Assembly (NCBI GenBank): GCA_937944385.1
Contig: CALDYQ010000017.1
Location: 1 to 59,779, forward strand
Reading direction: 5' to 3'
DNA length: 59,779 bases
DNA from: an uncultured Burkholderiales bacterium
GTDB taxonomy: Bacteria > Pseudomonadota > Gammaproteobacteria > Burkholderiales > Casimicrobiaceae
In this document: in pieces, positions 27,367 to 37,388 of the stretch
Position numbering within the stretch: position 1 is the stretch's first letter
Layout of the letters: every line of letters starts with the position of its first letter
Translations under genes and position numbers: made by a program
The notes under the pieces: model-generated
Seen by the model: only the letters and a program-made list of their open reading frames with translations
Told to the model about the DNA's origin: nothing
Databases searched by the model: none

Positions 27367-30048
27367 ATGTCCGACATCAGCCGCACCGCACTCTTCGGAA
27401 AACTCAATCCCCTTCTCTACAAGGGCATCGAAGGGGCGACGGTGTTCTGCAAGCTCCGCGGCAACCCCTATGTGGAACTCGTGCACTGGCTGCATCAGGT
27501 TCTCTCCAATAACGACAGCGACCTGCATCGCATCATCCGCCATTTCAACCTCGATGCATCGAAGCTTGCGGCAGATCTGACGCGCACGCTCGATCGGCTG
27601 CCCCGGGGCGCGACCGCCATCTCCGATCTGTCGGAACACATCGAGATGGCCGTCGAGCGGGCCTGGGTCTACGGTACGCTCAAGTACGGCGACGGCCAGG
27701 TGCGTGGCGGTTACCTGCTGGTGGGCATGGTCAAGACGAACACGCTGAGGGCCATCCTCTACGGCATCTCGCGCGAATTCGAGAAGGTGGGCATCGATGC
27801 CCTTGCCGACCACCTCCAGGCCATCGTCAAGGGCTCGCCCGAGGACTCGCTTGCGGCCAGCGATGGGACCGGTCTCGGTGCGGCCGAACCGGGCGAGGCG
27901 AGTGGGGCCATGGCACCTGCGCAGATGGGCAAGCAGGAGGCGCTCAAAAAGTTCGCCGTCGATCTGACCGAGAAGGCGAGGAAGGGCGAGATCGATCCAG
28001 TCACCGGGCGCGACGAGGAGATCCGGCAGATCGTCGACATCCTCATGCGGCGTCGCCAGAACAACCCGATCCTGACCGGCGAGGCTGGGGTGGGCAAGAC
28101 GGCGGTGGTCGAGGGCTTCGCCCTTCGCCTCGCCAAAGGGGATGTCCCACCGCAGCTCAAGGAGGTCTCTCTTCTCGCGCTCGACATCGGTCTGCTTCAG
28201 GCGGGCGCGAGCATGAAGGGCGAGTTCGAACAGCGTCTGCGGCAACTCATCGATGAGGTTCAGGCAAGCCCAAAGCCGATCATCCTTTTCGTTGACGAAG
28301 TGCACACGCTCGTGGGCGCGGGCGGCGCAGCCGGCACGGGCGACGCCGCCAACCTGCTCAAGCCTGCGCTCGCCCGGGGTACCCTGCGCACGATCGGCGC
28401 GACCACCTGGGCGGAGTACAAGAAGTACATCGAGAAGGACCCGGCGCTCACCCGGCGGTTCCAGGTGGTTCAGGTGCCCGAGCCCGACGAGGCCAAGGCG
28501 ATCGCCATGCTGCGTGGTGTGGCCAGCGTGCTCGAGAAGCATCACAAGGTTCTGCTCCTCGATGAAGCCATCGCTGCGGCCGTCAACCTCTCGCATCGCT
28601 ACATCCCGGCTCGGCAACTGCCTGACAAGGCCGTGAGCCTGCTCGACACGAGCTGTGCCCGTGTGGCGGTGAGTCAGCACGCCACACCGCCGGCGGTCGA
28701 AGATGCCCAGCGCAAGATCGAGATGCTCGACGTGGAACTGGCCATCATCGAGCGGGAGGCGGCGGTCGGCATCGATGTCGGCTCGCGCCGGGCCGAGGCC
28801 CAGACGCAGCGTGACGCAATCGCCCAACGGCTCGAGGTGCTGTCGCGGCGCTGGAAGGAGGAGAAGGCGCTCGTCGATGAGATCCTCGACCTGCGTGCCA
28901 AGCTCCGCGGGTCGGGCGATGGACAGGTGGATGTATCGGTGCCGGTGGGGGATGACGCGCGCGCGGCGATGCTGCGTCAGCTCGCGGACCTGCAGGCGCG
29001 TCTCGCCAGCATGCAGGGTGATGAGCCGCTCATCCTGCCCGCGGTCGATGCGCAGGCGGTCGCCTCCGTGGTGGCCGACTGGACGGGCATTCCCGTCGGA
29101 CGCATGGTGAAGAACGAAGTGGAGGCCATCCTCAAGATCGCCGACACGCTCAACCAGCGCGTCATCGGTCAGCGGCACGGCCTCGAGATGATCGCCAAGC
29201 GTATCCAGACCTCGCGCGCCAAGCTCGACAATCCCAACAAGCCGATCGGTGTGTTCATGCTCGTCGGCCCCTCGGGTGTGGGCAAGACCGAGACTGCGCT
29301 CACGCTGGCCGAGCAACTCTATGGCGGCGAGCAGAACATGATCACCATCAACATGAGCGAGTTTCAGGAGGCGCACACGGTCTCGACGCTCAAGGGCGCA
29401 CCGCCGGGGTATGTGGGTTACGGTGAAGGCGGCGTGCTGACCGAGGCCGTGCGACGCAAGCCTTACAGCGTCGTGCTGCTCGATGAAGTCGAGAAGGCGC
29501 ATCCCGATGTGCACGAAATCTTCTTTCAGGTGTTCGACAAGGGCATCATGGAGGATGGCGAGGGCCGCCTGATCGACTTCAAGAACACGATCATCATCCT
29601 GACCAGTAACGTGGGCAGCGAGCTGATCATGAACATGACCCGCGACCCCGAGCTGATGCCCGAGCCCGAGGCGATCGCGAAGGCGCTGCGCGAGCCGCTG
29701 CTCAAGGTGTTCCCGGCTGCGCTCCTCGGCCGCATCCAGGTCGTGCCGTACTACCCGCTCTCCGACGAGATGCTCGGCAACATCATCCGCCTGCAGCTCG
29801 GGCGGATCGGCAAGCGTGTCGCCGAGAACCACAAGGCTGCCTTCAGCTACTCGGATGATGTCGTCAAGCTGATCGCCTCGCGCTGCACCGAGATCGAGAG
29901 CGGCGGCCGAATGATCGACGCCATCCTGACCAATACGATCCTGCCGCGCCTGTCCGAGGAATATCTCCGCCGTCTCATCCACGGCGAGACGCTCACCAAC
30001 GTGGAGATCGGTGTGGAGAACGGCGACTTCGCCTACCGTTTCGACTGA
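27367..30048 (+). CDS. tssH: T6SS sheath-recycling AAA+ ATPase TssH (ClpV)
   Basis: An 893-residue Clp/Hsp100 ATPase. The N-domain (~1-160) starts [20 protein letters not shown], as in ClpV. The first AAA module has the Walker A GEAGVGKT and Walker [15 protein letters not shown] middle coiled-coil region follows. The second AAA module has [10 protein letters not shown] and [12 protein letters not shown]. It extracts TssC from contracted sheaths. It starts 50 bp after tssG, and the lipase gene follows 12 bp later. Confidence 0.96.
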   Translation: MSDISRTALFGKLNPLLYKGIEGATVFCKLRGNPYVELVHWLHQVLSNNDSDLHRIIRHFNLDASKLAADLTRTLDRLPRGATAISDLSEHIEMAVERAWVYGTLKYGDGQVRGGYLLVGMVKTNTLRAILYGISREFEKVGIDALADHLQAIVKGSPEDSLAASDGTGLGAAEPGEASGAMAPAQMGKQEALKKFAVDLTEKARKGEIDPVTGRDEEIRQIVDILMRRRQNNPILTGEAGVGKTAVVEGFALRLAKGDVPPQLKEVSLLALDIGLLQAGASMKGEFEQRLRQLIDEVQASPKPIILFVDEVHTLVGAGGAAGTGDAANLLKPALARGTLRTIGATTWAEYKKYIEKDPALTRRFQVVQVPEPDEAKAIAMLRGVASVLEKHHKVLLLDEAIAAAVNLSHRYIPARQLPDKAVSLLDTSCARVAVSQHATPPAVEDAQRKIEMLDVELAIIEREAAVGIDVGSRRAEAQTQRDAIAQRLEVLSRRWKEEKALVDEILDLRAKLRGSGDGQVDVSVPVGDDARAAMLRQLADLQARLASMQGDEPLILPAVDAQAVASVVADWTGIPVGRMVKNEVEAILKIADTLNQRVIGQRHGLEMIAKRIQTSRAKLDNPNKPIGVFMLVGPSGVGKTETALTLAEQLYGGEQNMITINMSEFQEAHTVSTLKGAPPGYVGYGEGGVLTEAVRRKPYSVVLLDEVEKAHPDVHEIFFQVFDKGIMEDGEGRLIDFKNTIIILTSNVGSELIMNMTRDPELMPEPEAIAKALREPLLKVFPAALLGRIQVVPYYPLSDEMLGNIIRLQLGRIGKRVAENHKAAFSYSDDVVKLIASRCTEIESGGRMIDAILTNTILPRLSEEYLRRLIHGETLTNVEIGVENGDFAYRFD

Positions 30049-30060
30049 CCCCCGTGCCTG

Positions 30061-31278
30061 ATGGCCGTCGAGACCGTCATCCGCTCCTCTTTCGGGCAGC
30101 CCGGCAGGCGCCGGGCGCTCGTGCTCATGGGCGGTGGCGCACGCGCGGCCTATCAGGCCGGTGTGCTCGCCGGGCTGGCGCAAGCGTTGCGGGCGGCCGA
30201 TCGGTCGGGTAGAGCGAGCGAGACGTTCCCGTTCGAGGTGATCGTCGGCACCTCGGCAGGCGCCATCAATGCCGCCTTCCTGGCCAGCCGCGCGGGCTTC
30301 GGCCTGGCGGCATTCGATCAACTCGCCGACTACTGGGCGCAGATTCGAACCGAGCACGTCTTTTCGCTGCGTGAGGTCGGCGGTTGGTCGAACTGGCTGG
30401 GCGGCACCCGCGTCGGGGCGGCGCTGCGCTCCGTGCAGGCGGCTAAACTGCACGGAGCATTGGTTGACAGTGCGCCGTTGGCCCGGACCCTGGAGGGCGG
30501 CATCGGCTTCGCGAGTATTCAGGGCAACATCGCAGCGGGACAGCTGCATGCACTGGCGGTGACGGCCTTCAGCTACACGAGCGGCACGCATTGGACCTTC
30601 TGTGCCTGTCCGCCGGGCGCCGATGACACGCTGTGGAGCCGTCCCGGGCGGGTCGCGACACGAACCACGCTGGGCGCGTCCCACCTGCTCGCATCGAGCG
30701 CTATTCCCTTCGTGTTTCCACCCGTGCCGCTCGTGGTCGAAGGACGCGAGCAGTACTTTGGTGACGGATCGATGCGGCAGATCTCGCCGCTGTCGCCAGC
30801 GCTCAAGCTGGGCGCCGAGCGCGTGCTCGTGATCGGTGTGGGCCAACCGGTCAAGCAGTCGAGCTACCTCGGCATCTCGGCAGCCCATACCCCGGGCCTG
30901 GGGGAGGTGGCGGCCAATGTCATCGGCTGCGTCTTTCATGACACGCTCGACGCCGACGTCGAGCAGACCACGCGCATTTCGCACTCGCTCGCACAATTGC
31001 CGCCGGACGTGGCCTCGGCACTCGGCTACCGGCCCGTGCAGGTCGTTTCGGTGCATCCACGGATCTCGTTCGACCGTATCGCACGCGAGCAGGGCGAAGC
31101 CATGCCCAAGGCCGTCCGCGAGGCCCTGGCACCGCTGCTCGCCGAGGAGGGAGCAAGTGCCCTGACGAGTTATCTTCTGTTCGAGCCGGCCTTCACGGGT
31201 GCACTGCTCGACGCCGGGCGGAGCGACGCGGCCCGGCACGCACCCGCATTCCTCGACCTGGTGGGGGCGACTGCATGA
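30061..31278 (+). CDS. Patatin-like phospholipase
   Basis: A 405-residue patatin-fold lipase with no signal peptide. The oxyanion motif GGGARAAYQAG (24-34), the nucleophile elbow GTSAG (63-67, Ser65) and the dyad Asp in FGDGSMRQ (Asp235) are all present, so it should be active. Patatin lipases remove acyl chains from phospholipids. Its setting between tssH and a kinase, overlapping the kinase by ATGA, ties it to T6SS expression. It could be a secreted lipase effector or an internal membrane-lipid enzyme. No adjacent immunity gene is evident, which argues mildly against a periplasm-acting toxin. Confidence 0.88.
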   Translation: MAVETVIRSSFGQPGRRRALVLMGGGARAAYQAGVLAGLAQALRAADRSGRASETFPFEVIVGTSAGAINAAFLASRAGFGLAAFDQLADYWAQIRTEHVFSLREVGGWSNWLGGTRVGAALRSVQAAKLHGALVDSAPLARTLEGGIGFASIQGNIAAGQLHALAVTAFSYTSGTHWTFCACPPGADDTLWSRPGRVATRTTLGASHLLASSAIPFVFPPVPLVVEGREQYFGDGSMRQISPLSPALKLGAERVLVIGVGQPVKQSSYLGISAAHTPGLGEVAANVIGCVFHDTLDADVEQTTRISHSLAQLPPDVASALGYRPVQVVSVHPRISFDRIAREQGEAMPKAVREALAPLLAEEGASALTSYLLFEPAFTGALLDAGRSDAARHAPAFLDLVGATA

Positions 31279-32426
31279 GCCAGGAAGCAGCCTCCGAAGC
31301 AGGTCTTTCTGTGCCAACACCCTCGGACCACGACTCGTCTCCGCCCGTGGCTGGGGCGGGTGACGTACTGCCTGCGGGCAGCGTCGTCGGCCGCTACCGC
31401 ATTACCGGGCTCATTGGGCGGGGAGGATTCGGCATCGTCTACCGGGCCGAATCGCTCGCCAATGGCGCGACCGTGGCGATCAAGGAATTCTTTCCTGCCG
31501 CCATTGCCGGTCGTGTTCGCGGTCGGCTCGTGCCCCGGAAGCCGGAACTGCAGGCAGCCCTCGCCAAGGGGATCGAAGGCTTCACGCGGGAGGCGACGCT
31601 CCTTGCCGAACTGTCCCATCCGGCCCTCGTTTCGGTCATCGAGACGTGGGCGGATGCTGGCACCGCGTATCTCGCCATGGAGTTCTACGACGGCGTGACA
31701 CTTCGCCGCATTCGCGAGGCGCTCACCGCGCCACCGTCGGAGGCTCAGCTGCGCGCCTGGATCGAGCCTGTCATGGGCGCCGTGCTCGAACTCCATGCCC
31801 GCCGCATCATCCACCGTGACATCTCGCCGGACAACATCCTGATCTGCCGCGATGGGCGCAGCGTGCTCCTGGATCTGGGGGCAGCACGCCAGGTGCTTGG
31901 CGGCATGACGCAGGCGCTGACCATGGTGCTCAAACCTGGCTATGCGCCGATCGAGCAGTACGTCGACGATGGCAGCATGTCGCAGGGGCGCTGGACCGAT
32001 GTCTATGGACTCGCCGGGACGCTCTTCTTCGCCGCCACCGGGCAGGCACCGGTCACCGCGACCTCCCGTCTCCTCCGCGATGCGCAGCCCGACCTCGCCA
32101 CGCTGCCGGCGGCGAAGCATCTGTCGCCTGCGTTCTGCTCCGGCGTCATGCGGGGCCTCGCGGTGCGCGCCATCGAGCGGCCAAAGGCGGTGCCCGAACT
32201 GAAGGCTGCCCTGGGCTGGGGCGCCCTGCCGGGGGGCGCCGATCCGCGCGCGGTCGAATCCCGCCGAGCGACAGCGCCAGCGCCGTCTGGGGCATCGCTC
32301 GGTGATCGGCGTCCGATGTCTGCTCCCATCGGCGCGACGCGCCAGAAAGCCTGGCCGAGCTGGGTGATCATCGTCTCGGTGCTCGGTGTTGCTGCGTTGC
32401 TGGGTGCCGTGTGGCTTGCCCGATAA
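31275..32426 (+). CDS. Tail-anchored Ser/Thr protein kinase 3 (PpkA-like)
   Basis: A 383-residue kinase related to kinases 1 and 2. It has GRGGFGIVYRA, Lys70 in VAIKEFFP, HRDISPDN (179-186) and the shared activation segment KPGYAPIEQYVDDGSM. The DFG motif reads DLG (200-202), and the Lys of the HRDxKPxN motif is Ser. After ~40 linker residues it ends in one membrane span (~361-381) with no periplasmic domain, unlike the other two. The start codon overlaps the lipase stop. It may answer a cytoplasmic signal or act as a partner kinase; its target is unknown. Confidence 0.9.
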   Translation: MSQEAASEAGLSVPTPSDHDSSPPVAGAGDVLPAGSVVGRYRITGLIGRGGFGIVYRAESLANGATVAIKEFFPAAIAGRVRGRLVPRKPELQAALAKGIEGFTREATLLAELSHPALVSVIETWADAGTAYLAMEFYDGVTLRRIREALTAPPSEAQLRAWIEPVMGAVLELHARRIIHRDISPDNILICRDGRSVLLDLGAARQVLGGMTQALTMVLKPGYAPIEQYVDDGSMSQGRWTDVYGLAGTLFFAATGQAPVTATSRLLRDAQPDLATLPAAKHLSPAFCSGVMRGLAVRAIERPKAVPELKAALGWGALPGGADPRAVESRRATAPAPSGASLGDRRPMSAPIGATRQKAWPSWVIIVSVLGVAALLGAVWLAR

Positions 32427-32448
32427 TGGCCGCGAGTCGTCACGGAGC

Positions 32449-33246
32449 ATGGGGGAGAGCGTGAGCCGGATTGCAGTGGTGGTGAACGGTCAGGCTTGGA
32501 ATGACCTGGGGCGGTCCCCGGAGGTGGAGCAATCGGGGCGGCTGCTGTCGCTGCGCGGACTCGCCACCACCATCGGTCTCGAGGTCGGCGCGCGCCTTGG
32601 CCGGACCATCGACCAACTCACGCTTGGACCGCTCGTGTTCTGCCGGGCACGGGCGACCAGCGCGGACGCAGACGCCGTGGCCTCTGGCTTCGATGTGCTC
32701 AACACGCCTCAGGTGGACGGCGATGACGCGGGGGGCGGTCTCTCGCTCGAGGCCATGCGTGTGCATGCGCTTGCCTCACCCGATGCCATCGTCCTGGTCG
32801 GCGCCGCGATGCCGTGGTTGCCGCTTCGAAAGCGGCTTGAAAGCGTGGCCTGCGAACTGTTCGAGTTCGTGATTCCGCCGCCGGGCAAGGTGCTCGTCGA
32901 TCAGACGCGGCTCATCGATCTACGCACGGCCCTGCGCGACCGGGCCACGGACGCGCGCTTCGCGCCGATGCTCATCCAGGCGAGCCCGCCGCCGAGTGTG
33001 CCTGCGGCAGCGTCCCGTCCATCGTCCGAACCCAAGGCCGCCAACGCGATCCTCGGCAAGGTCAAGATGCTTGCGGCCGGCTACGGCATCGTCACCCGCA
33101 ACGATGGCGGCGGGGATGTCGAGTTCATGGCGAACCAGGTCGCGCCGCCAGGCTTCGAGTTCATTGAAGTGGGAGACACGCTCCGCTTCGATGTGGTGGC
33201 GGTTTCGAATGGCAAGTGGCGGGCCGTGCGCGTGGTTCGCACCTGA
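32449..33246 (+). CDS. Uncharacterised T6SS-cluster protein with cold-shock-like C-terminal domain
   Basis: About 265 residues, unrecognised as a whole. Residues ~201-263 follow the cold-shock/OB pattern: GKVKMLAAGYGIVTRN, then GGDVEFMANQV, then GDTLRFDVV and KWRAVRV. The aromatic RNA-binding residues of true cold-shock proteins are largely lost (KMLAAGYGIV in place of KWFNxxKGFGFI). The N-terminal ~175 residues contain IAVVVNGQAWNDL and DAIVLVGAAMPWLPLRKRL, which recall a NYN/PIN-like fold without its acidic residues; this is tentative. A Pro/Ser linker joins the two. GTG 32461, with GGGGGAG just upstream, is an alternative start. It sits between kinase 3 and vgrG. Confidence 0.7.
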   Translation: MGESVSRIAVVVNGQAWNDLGRSPEVEQSGRLLSLRGLATTIGLEVGARLGRTIDQLTLGPLVFCRARATSADADAVASGFDVLNTPQVDGDDAGGGLSLEAMRVHALASPDAIVLVGAAMPWLPLRKRLESVACELFEFVIPPPGKVLVDQTRLIDLRTALRDRATDARFAPMLIQASPPPSVPAAASRPSSEPKAANAILGKVKMLAAGYGIVTRNDGGGDVEFMANQVAPPGFEFIEVGDTLRFDVVAVSNGKWRAVRVVRT

Positions 33247-33368
33247 GGAGCACGGTTGTCGGGAAGAGGGTGACGGCGACGGCACCTCGACCCCTGTCAT
33301 GGTCGCTCGACTGGTTGCGTCTATCCCGTCAGCGGCTCACTACATACCGAGAGAGCAGGGCACGAGGG

Positions 33369-35750
33369 ATGGAACGAATCGTCGATGTGGTTACCCCGCT
33401 GGGCAAGGACGCCCTCTGGTTCCGGGAGATGGTCGGCAGCGAGGCCATCTCCGGGCTGTTCGAGTTTGACCTGACGCTGCACAGCAAGCAGGGCTCGATT
33501 TCCGCAAAGTCCCTGCTTGGCAAGCCGATCACGATGCTGATCGAGACCGAGGCGAAGGCTGCCCCACGCGCTTTGAATGGCATCTGCACGCGCTTTGCAT
33601 CGGCCGGGCGCGAGGGCGATCACTTGGTCTACACCGCCAAGCTGCGGCCATGGCTGTGGCTCGCCAGCCGCCGGAGCGACTGCAAGATCTTTCAGTTCAA
33701 GTCGGTCCCCGACATCGTGACCGAGGTGCTTGCGCGCTACGGCCACCCGATCAGAAAGAAGCTCACCAAGAGCTACCGGAGTTGGGACTACTGCGTGCAG
33801 TACCAGGAGACGGATCTGAACTTCGTCATGCGCCTGCTCGAGCACGAGGGCATTTCGTTCTATTTCGATCACACTCCGGGTAATCACACGCTGGTGCTGA
33901 CCGACGACGTCTCGTCGCATCCTCCGATCACGGGGCGCTCGACGATCAACTACATCGGCATCGATGCGGTCACCGTGGCCAACGAAGAGCACTTCAACAG
34001 CTGGTCGATTCGGGAAGAAATCGATCCGGGTGAGTACTACTCGATCGACTACGACTTCGAGAAGCCCTCGGTCGATCTGTACGCCGTGCGCGGCGATGCA
34101 CGCGGCCATAGCCACGACAGCTACCAGCAGTTCGACTGGCCCGGCGGATACACCGACCATGGCGACGGGGAGAAGTACGCTGGCGTGCGCATGGAGATGC
34201 TCACCGCCGAGCAGGAACGCGCCTACGGCACCTGCACGGTTCGCACCATGGCGCCGGGGCATCTGTTCACCCTGGCTCGGTGTCCCCGAGAGGACCAAAA
34301 CCGCGAGTACCTGATCGTTGGCGTGACCTACTTTTTCCGCGACAACTCCCGGCGCACGGCGGGTGATGGCGCGGGTGACTCGATGTGGGAGCTTCGCGTC
34401 ACGGCGCACCCGTCGAGCATCCCGTTCCGGCCGCAGCTCCTCACGCCGAAGCCCCGCACCACGGGGCCCCAGACGGCCGTGGTCGTCGGCCCCGCGGGCG
34501 AGGAGATCTACACCGACAAGTACGGCCGCGTGAAGGTGCAGTTCTTCTGGGACCGCTATGGGAAGAAGGATCAGGACTCGAGTTGCTGGATCCGGGTCGC
34601 CACGCCGTGGGCCGGCGAGAAATGGGGTGCGATCCACATTCCGCGCATCGGTCAGGAGGTGGTGGTCGATTTCCTGGGCGGTGACCCCGACTATCCGATC
34701 ATCACCGGCAGCGTCTACAACGCCCTGCAGATGCCACCCTATGCCCTGCCGGACAACAAGACGGCGAGCGGCTTCAAGTCGCGCTCGACCAAGGGCGGGG
34801 GCGCAACCGATTTCAACGAAATCCGTATGGAGGACAAAAAGGGCGAAGAGCAGTTCTACATGCACGCCCAGAAGGACTTCGACACGGTCATCGAGAACGA
34901 TGAATCCCGGATGGTCGGGCGTGACCGTAACACCCTCATCGGGCTCAATGACTCCCGCTTCGTCGTGGCCGACGATACCCACGTCATCATGGCCAACCAG
35001 CGCAACCAGATCCAGGGCAACCAGGCCACCGCGGTCACCGGCAATCAGGACACGACGGTGAAAGGCAACCAGAGCAACATGGTCATGGGCAGCCGCACGC
35101 AGAGCGTCAAGGGCAGACTCAAGGAAAAGGTCGGGGGGGATCACCGCGAGTCGATCGGCGGCAAGCACACCTTCAACGTGAGCGGCGACGAGGCAATCCA
35201 GATCGGCGGCAAGCAGTCGAGCTTCGTCAAGGGCGGCAAGAGCGTCGTGGTGGTCGGCAAGTACAGCAACACGGCGACCGGCAAGTTCAGCGCCTTCGGG
35301 GCCGCGGGCATGGGCTTTCTCACGCCGCTCAAGCTGACCATGCAGTGCCTGCAGCGCGAGGCCAAGGTTCTCGCCGACGACAACGAGACCGTGACGGGCA
35401 TGCAGCGCTCCACGGTCGGTGGCGCGCGCAACGTCACGGTCGGCGGCGCCGATTCGCTCAAGGTCGCCGGTGCTCAGACCACGACGGTGGGGGGGGCGAG
35501 CAGCCTCACGGTGGCCGGTGCCGCCTCGACGACGGCGGGCGCCACCGTGACCGTGACCGCCGGGGGCGCCGTCTCCATTTCGGGCGGAGCAGCCGTCACG
35601 GTGCAGGGAGCCACGGTGACCGTCACGGCGGCCACCATCAACCTGGTCGGCGTGGTCAACGTGCTGGGCATGCTCAATGTCGCCGGCACCATCATCACCC
35701 CCAGCATCGTGAGCGCGAGCTACACGCCCGGCGTGGGCAACATGATCTGA
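33369..35750 (+). CDS. vgrG: T6SS spike protein VgrG (TssI)
   Basis: A 793-residue spike. The gp27-like part starts MERIVDVVTPLGKDALWFRE and includes EGISFYFDH. The gp5-like OB region has YTDKYGRVKVQFFWDR, WIRVATPWAGEKWGAIHIPR and GSVYNALQMPPY. From ~residue 500 a beta-helical needle of short Val/Thr/Gly-rich repeats runs to the end (for example VTVTAGGAVSIS). No extra effector domain follows, so cargo must be non-covalent. The start is ATG 33369 by family fit; the frame is open 153 bp further up but overlaps the previous gene. Confidence 0.95.
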   Translation: MERIVDVVTPLGKDALWFREMVGSEAISGLFEFDLTLHSKQGSISAKSLLGKPITMLIETEAKAAPRALNGICTRFASAGREGDHLVYTAKLRPWLWLASRRSDCKIFQFKSVPDIVTEVLARYGHPIRKKLTKSYRSWDYCVQYQETDLNFVMRLLEHEGISFYFDHTPGNHTLVLTDDVSSHPPITGRSTINYIGIDAVTVANEEHFNSWSIREEIDPGEYYSIDYDFEKPSVDLYAVRGDARGHSHDSYQQFDWPGGYTDHGDGEKYAGVRMEMLTAEQERAYGTCTVRTMAPGHLFTLARCPREDQNREYLIVGVTYFFRDNSRRTAGDGAGDSMWELRVTAHPSSIPFRPQLLTPKPRTTGPQTAVVVGPAGEEIYTDKYGRVKVQFFWDRYGKKDQDSSCWIRVATPWAGEKWGAIHIPRIGQEVVVDFLGGDPDYPIITGSVYNALQMPPYALPDNKTASGFKSRSTKGGGATDFNEIRMEDKKGEEQFYMHAQKDFDTVIENDESRMVGRDRNTLIGLNDSRFVVADDTHVIMANQRNQIQGNQATAVTGNQDTTVKGNQSNMVMGSRTQSVKGRLKEKVGGDHRESIGGKHTFNVSGDEAIQIGGKQSSFVKGGKSVVVVGKYSNTATGKFSAFGAAGMGFLTPLKLTMQCLQREAKVLADDNETVTGMQRSTVGGARNVTVGGADSLKVAGAQTTTVGGASSLTVAGAASTTAGATVTVTAGGAVSISGGAAVTVQGATVTVTAATINLVGVVNVLGMLNVAGTIITPSIVSASYTPGVGNMI

Positions 35751-35755
35751 CCGCC

Positions 35756-36898
35756 GTGCGTCCCGCCTCCACTTCCGCCCGCCCGCCCGTGCCGCCTGAA
35801 GTCGCTGCGCTGCCGCGGCTCACCGTGTGGGACGCGGCGACCTTACGGGCCCAACTCGAGTCGACCGACCCCACGACCGTACTCCGGGCCTTCGCCATGT
35901 GCCTTCAGCCTGGAGCGCCAATCGACGCCGTGACCGTGCCACTGGCCCACGCTGCCCAGCGCGCCTGCGACCAGGTGCGCGCCGCCGAAGCACCGCGCCC
36001 GGAGGACACCGTCGCGCTCCAGCTCGCTGCGGCATCGCTTGGCCAAATCACGCCCGATCAGGCGGGCGCTGAGGTGGATGCGTCGCTCTGCGCCTTGCTT
36101 GCCATGGACGACGTGACGACCCGCACTCATGCGGCCCATGCGCTTTGGCGTCTCGGACGACTGCCCGCCGCCGCGACCGGACCTCTCGCACGCATGCTGG
36201 TCGAATCCGACGGCGCGGCACGCAAGGCAGCTGCTCTTGCTGCAAGCCGCAATGCACCGCTTCTCGCCAACGACCTGGTCGCGACCGTCCAGGCCACGCC
36301 TCACGAGCGCTGGACGGTCGAGCTCCTCGACACGCTCGCCCGAAGTGCGGGTGATGATCGCGCTCGGAAGCGGGCGGTTGAAAAGTTTCTGCTCGATCAG
36401 GCCAAAGCGGTGCCGCGTCTTCCCGCGGGGGTGGCCATCCTGACCGCGGTGGCACGACTGGGGCTCAGTGGCCAGGCGCTGTCCACACTGTGCGCCCTGG
36501 CCGCGGATGCGGATGCGGCGGTCGCGCTCGCCGCCATCGCGGCGATCGGGCAACTGGGCGAAGCCGCACGTACCGCGCGCACGCCGTTACTGGAGATCCT
36601 CGCTCGACTGGATGACCCGGAACGGGAGGAGGCGATCTGCCGCGTGGTCGTCGGACTCAAGCCGGAGGCGGATGAATTGCCGGTCGCCCGCCTTGCGCAG
36701 CGGATCGGCGAAGGCACGGATCGGGCGGCGGCGGCGCATTGCCTGCTCGCGACCACGAATGTGGGCGCGCTTCGCGAGCTGGCTCGCGTGGTGAAGCTTC
36801 GCCACGAGCGCGCGAGCGAGGCCCTGAAGCCCGTGCTCGCGGCCACGTATGAACGGCTGGCGGGAGAGCCGTTGACGCCACCCGCCGCCGCGCTCTGA
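35756..36898 (+). CDS. HEAT-like repeat protein downstream of vgrG
   Basis: A 380-residue, alanine-rich, all-helical protein. Repeating helix pairs such as ALWRLGRLPAAATGPLARML, ARKAAALAASRNAPLL and AAIAAIGQLGEAARTARTPL fit HEAT-type solenoids, which bind other proteins. No signal peptide or membrane span. The start is taken as GTG, 5 bases after the vgrG stop, with no clear ribosome-binding site; translation may be coupled to vgrG. The setting suggests a spike- or cargo-associated adaptor, but an effector role is not excluded. Confidence 0.65.
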   Translation: MRPASTSARPPVPPEVAALPRLTVWDAATLRAQLESTDPTTVLRAFAMCLQPGAPIDAVTVPLAHAAQRACDQVRAAEAPRPEDTVALQLAAASLGQITPDQAGAEVDASLCALLAMDDVTTRTHAAHALWRLGRLPAAATGPLARMLVESDGAARKAAALAASRNAPLLANDLVATVQATPHERWTVELLDTLARSAGDDRARKRAVEKFLLDQAKAVPRLPAGVAILTAVARLGLSGQALSTLCALAADADAAVALAAIAAIGQLGEAARTARTPLLEILARLDDPEREEAICRVVVGLKPEADELPVARLAQRIGEGTDRAAAAHCLLATTNVGALRELARVVKLRHERASEALKPVLAATYERLAGEPLTPPAAAL

Positions 36899-36909
36899 GG
36901 AGAATCGAG

Positions 36910-37296
36910 ATGGCAGTCACCGATGCCCTGGCCAAGACGATCGAGGACACCAAGTCCTTCGTCGATGCCGCCAACGAGAAGATGGACAAGGCGCAAAAGC
37001 TGCTCGACGACAACGTCAAGCTCGTCAACCAGGCGCTCGAGGATTACGAGCAGGTCAAGGAACTGGTGGAGGACGCCAAGAACGACATCACGGCAGCCAT
37101 CGAGACGATCTCCGATGCGGTCGATGCCGGTGTCGACGGCGATGTCCTCTCGCTCGCCGGCAACGTGGTGAAGGGCATCGCGCAGGTCACCGACGCGATG
37201 TCACGTTACGCGAAAGTGTTCGCCGATCTCAAGCAGAAGGTCGAGAATTACAAGCAGGCCATGGAGAAGAACGTGGAGGTCATCCAGACGTTCTGA
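36910..37296 (+). CDS. Small coiled-coil protein of the vgrG segment
   Basis: A 128-residue acidic protein with no cysteine or tryptophan. Residues ~5-60 (FVDAANEKMDKAQKLLDDN, LEDYEQVKELVEDAKND) and ~95-125 (FADLKQKVENYKQAMEKNVE) have clear heptad spacing, separated by an Ala/Gly/Val-rich middle that might be a hinge or a short amphipathic hairpin. A good GAGGAG precedes the ATG. It lies 11 bp after the HEAT-like gene and is followed by a 92-bp G-rich gap. No homologue is recognised; it may be a chaperone, a cargo or a spike cap. Confidence 0.65.
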   Translation: MAVTDALAKTIEDTKSFVDAANEKMDKAQKLLDDNVKLVNQALEDYEQVKELVEDAKNDITAAIETISDAVDAGVDGDVLSLAGNVVKGIAQVTDAMSRYAKVFADLKQKVENYKQAMEKNVEVIQTF

Positions 37297-37388
37297 GGCA
37301 GGGGCCAGGGTCGGGGTGCAGGGTTGGGCGCAGAGGCAGTCGGTGGATGTTCGAGAGGATGGTCGGGGGATGGTCGAAGGGATAGCCG

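Noticed and set aside
27160-31320. A 1386-codon minus-strand open frame across tssG, tssH and the lipase gene
   Set aside because: It lies antisense to well-recognised genes, has no family-like sequence and is a by-product of high GC third positions.
33216-33368. An upstream in-frame start that would lengthen VgrG by 51 residues
   Set aside because: It overlaps the preceding gene, and the added sequence is unlike VgrG; the family-like start is ATG 33369.
33321-35168. A 615-codon minus-strand frame across vgrG
   Set aside because: Antisense shadow of vgrG, with no family-like content.
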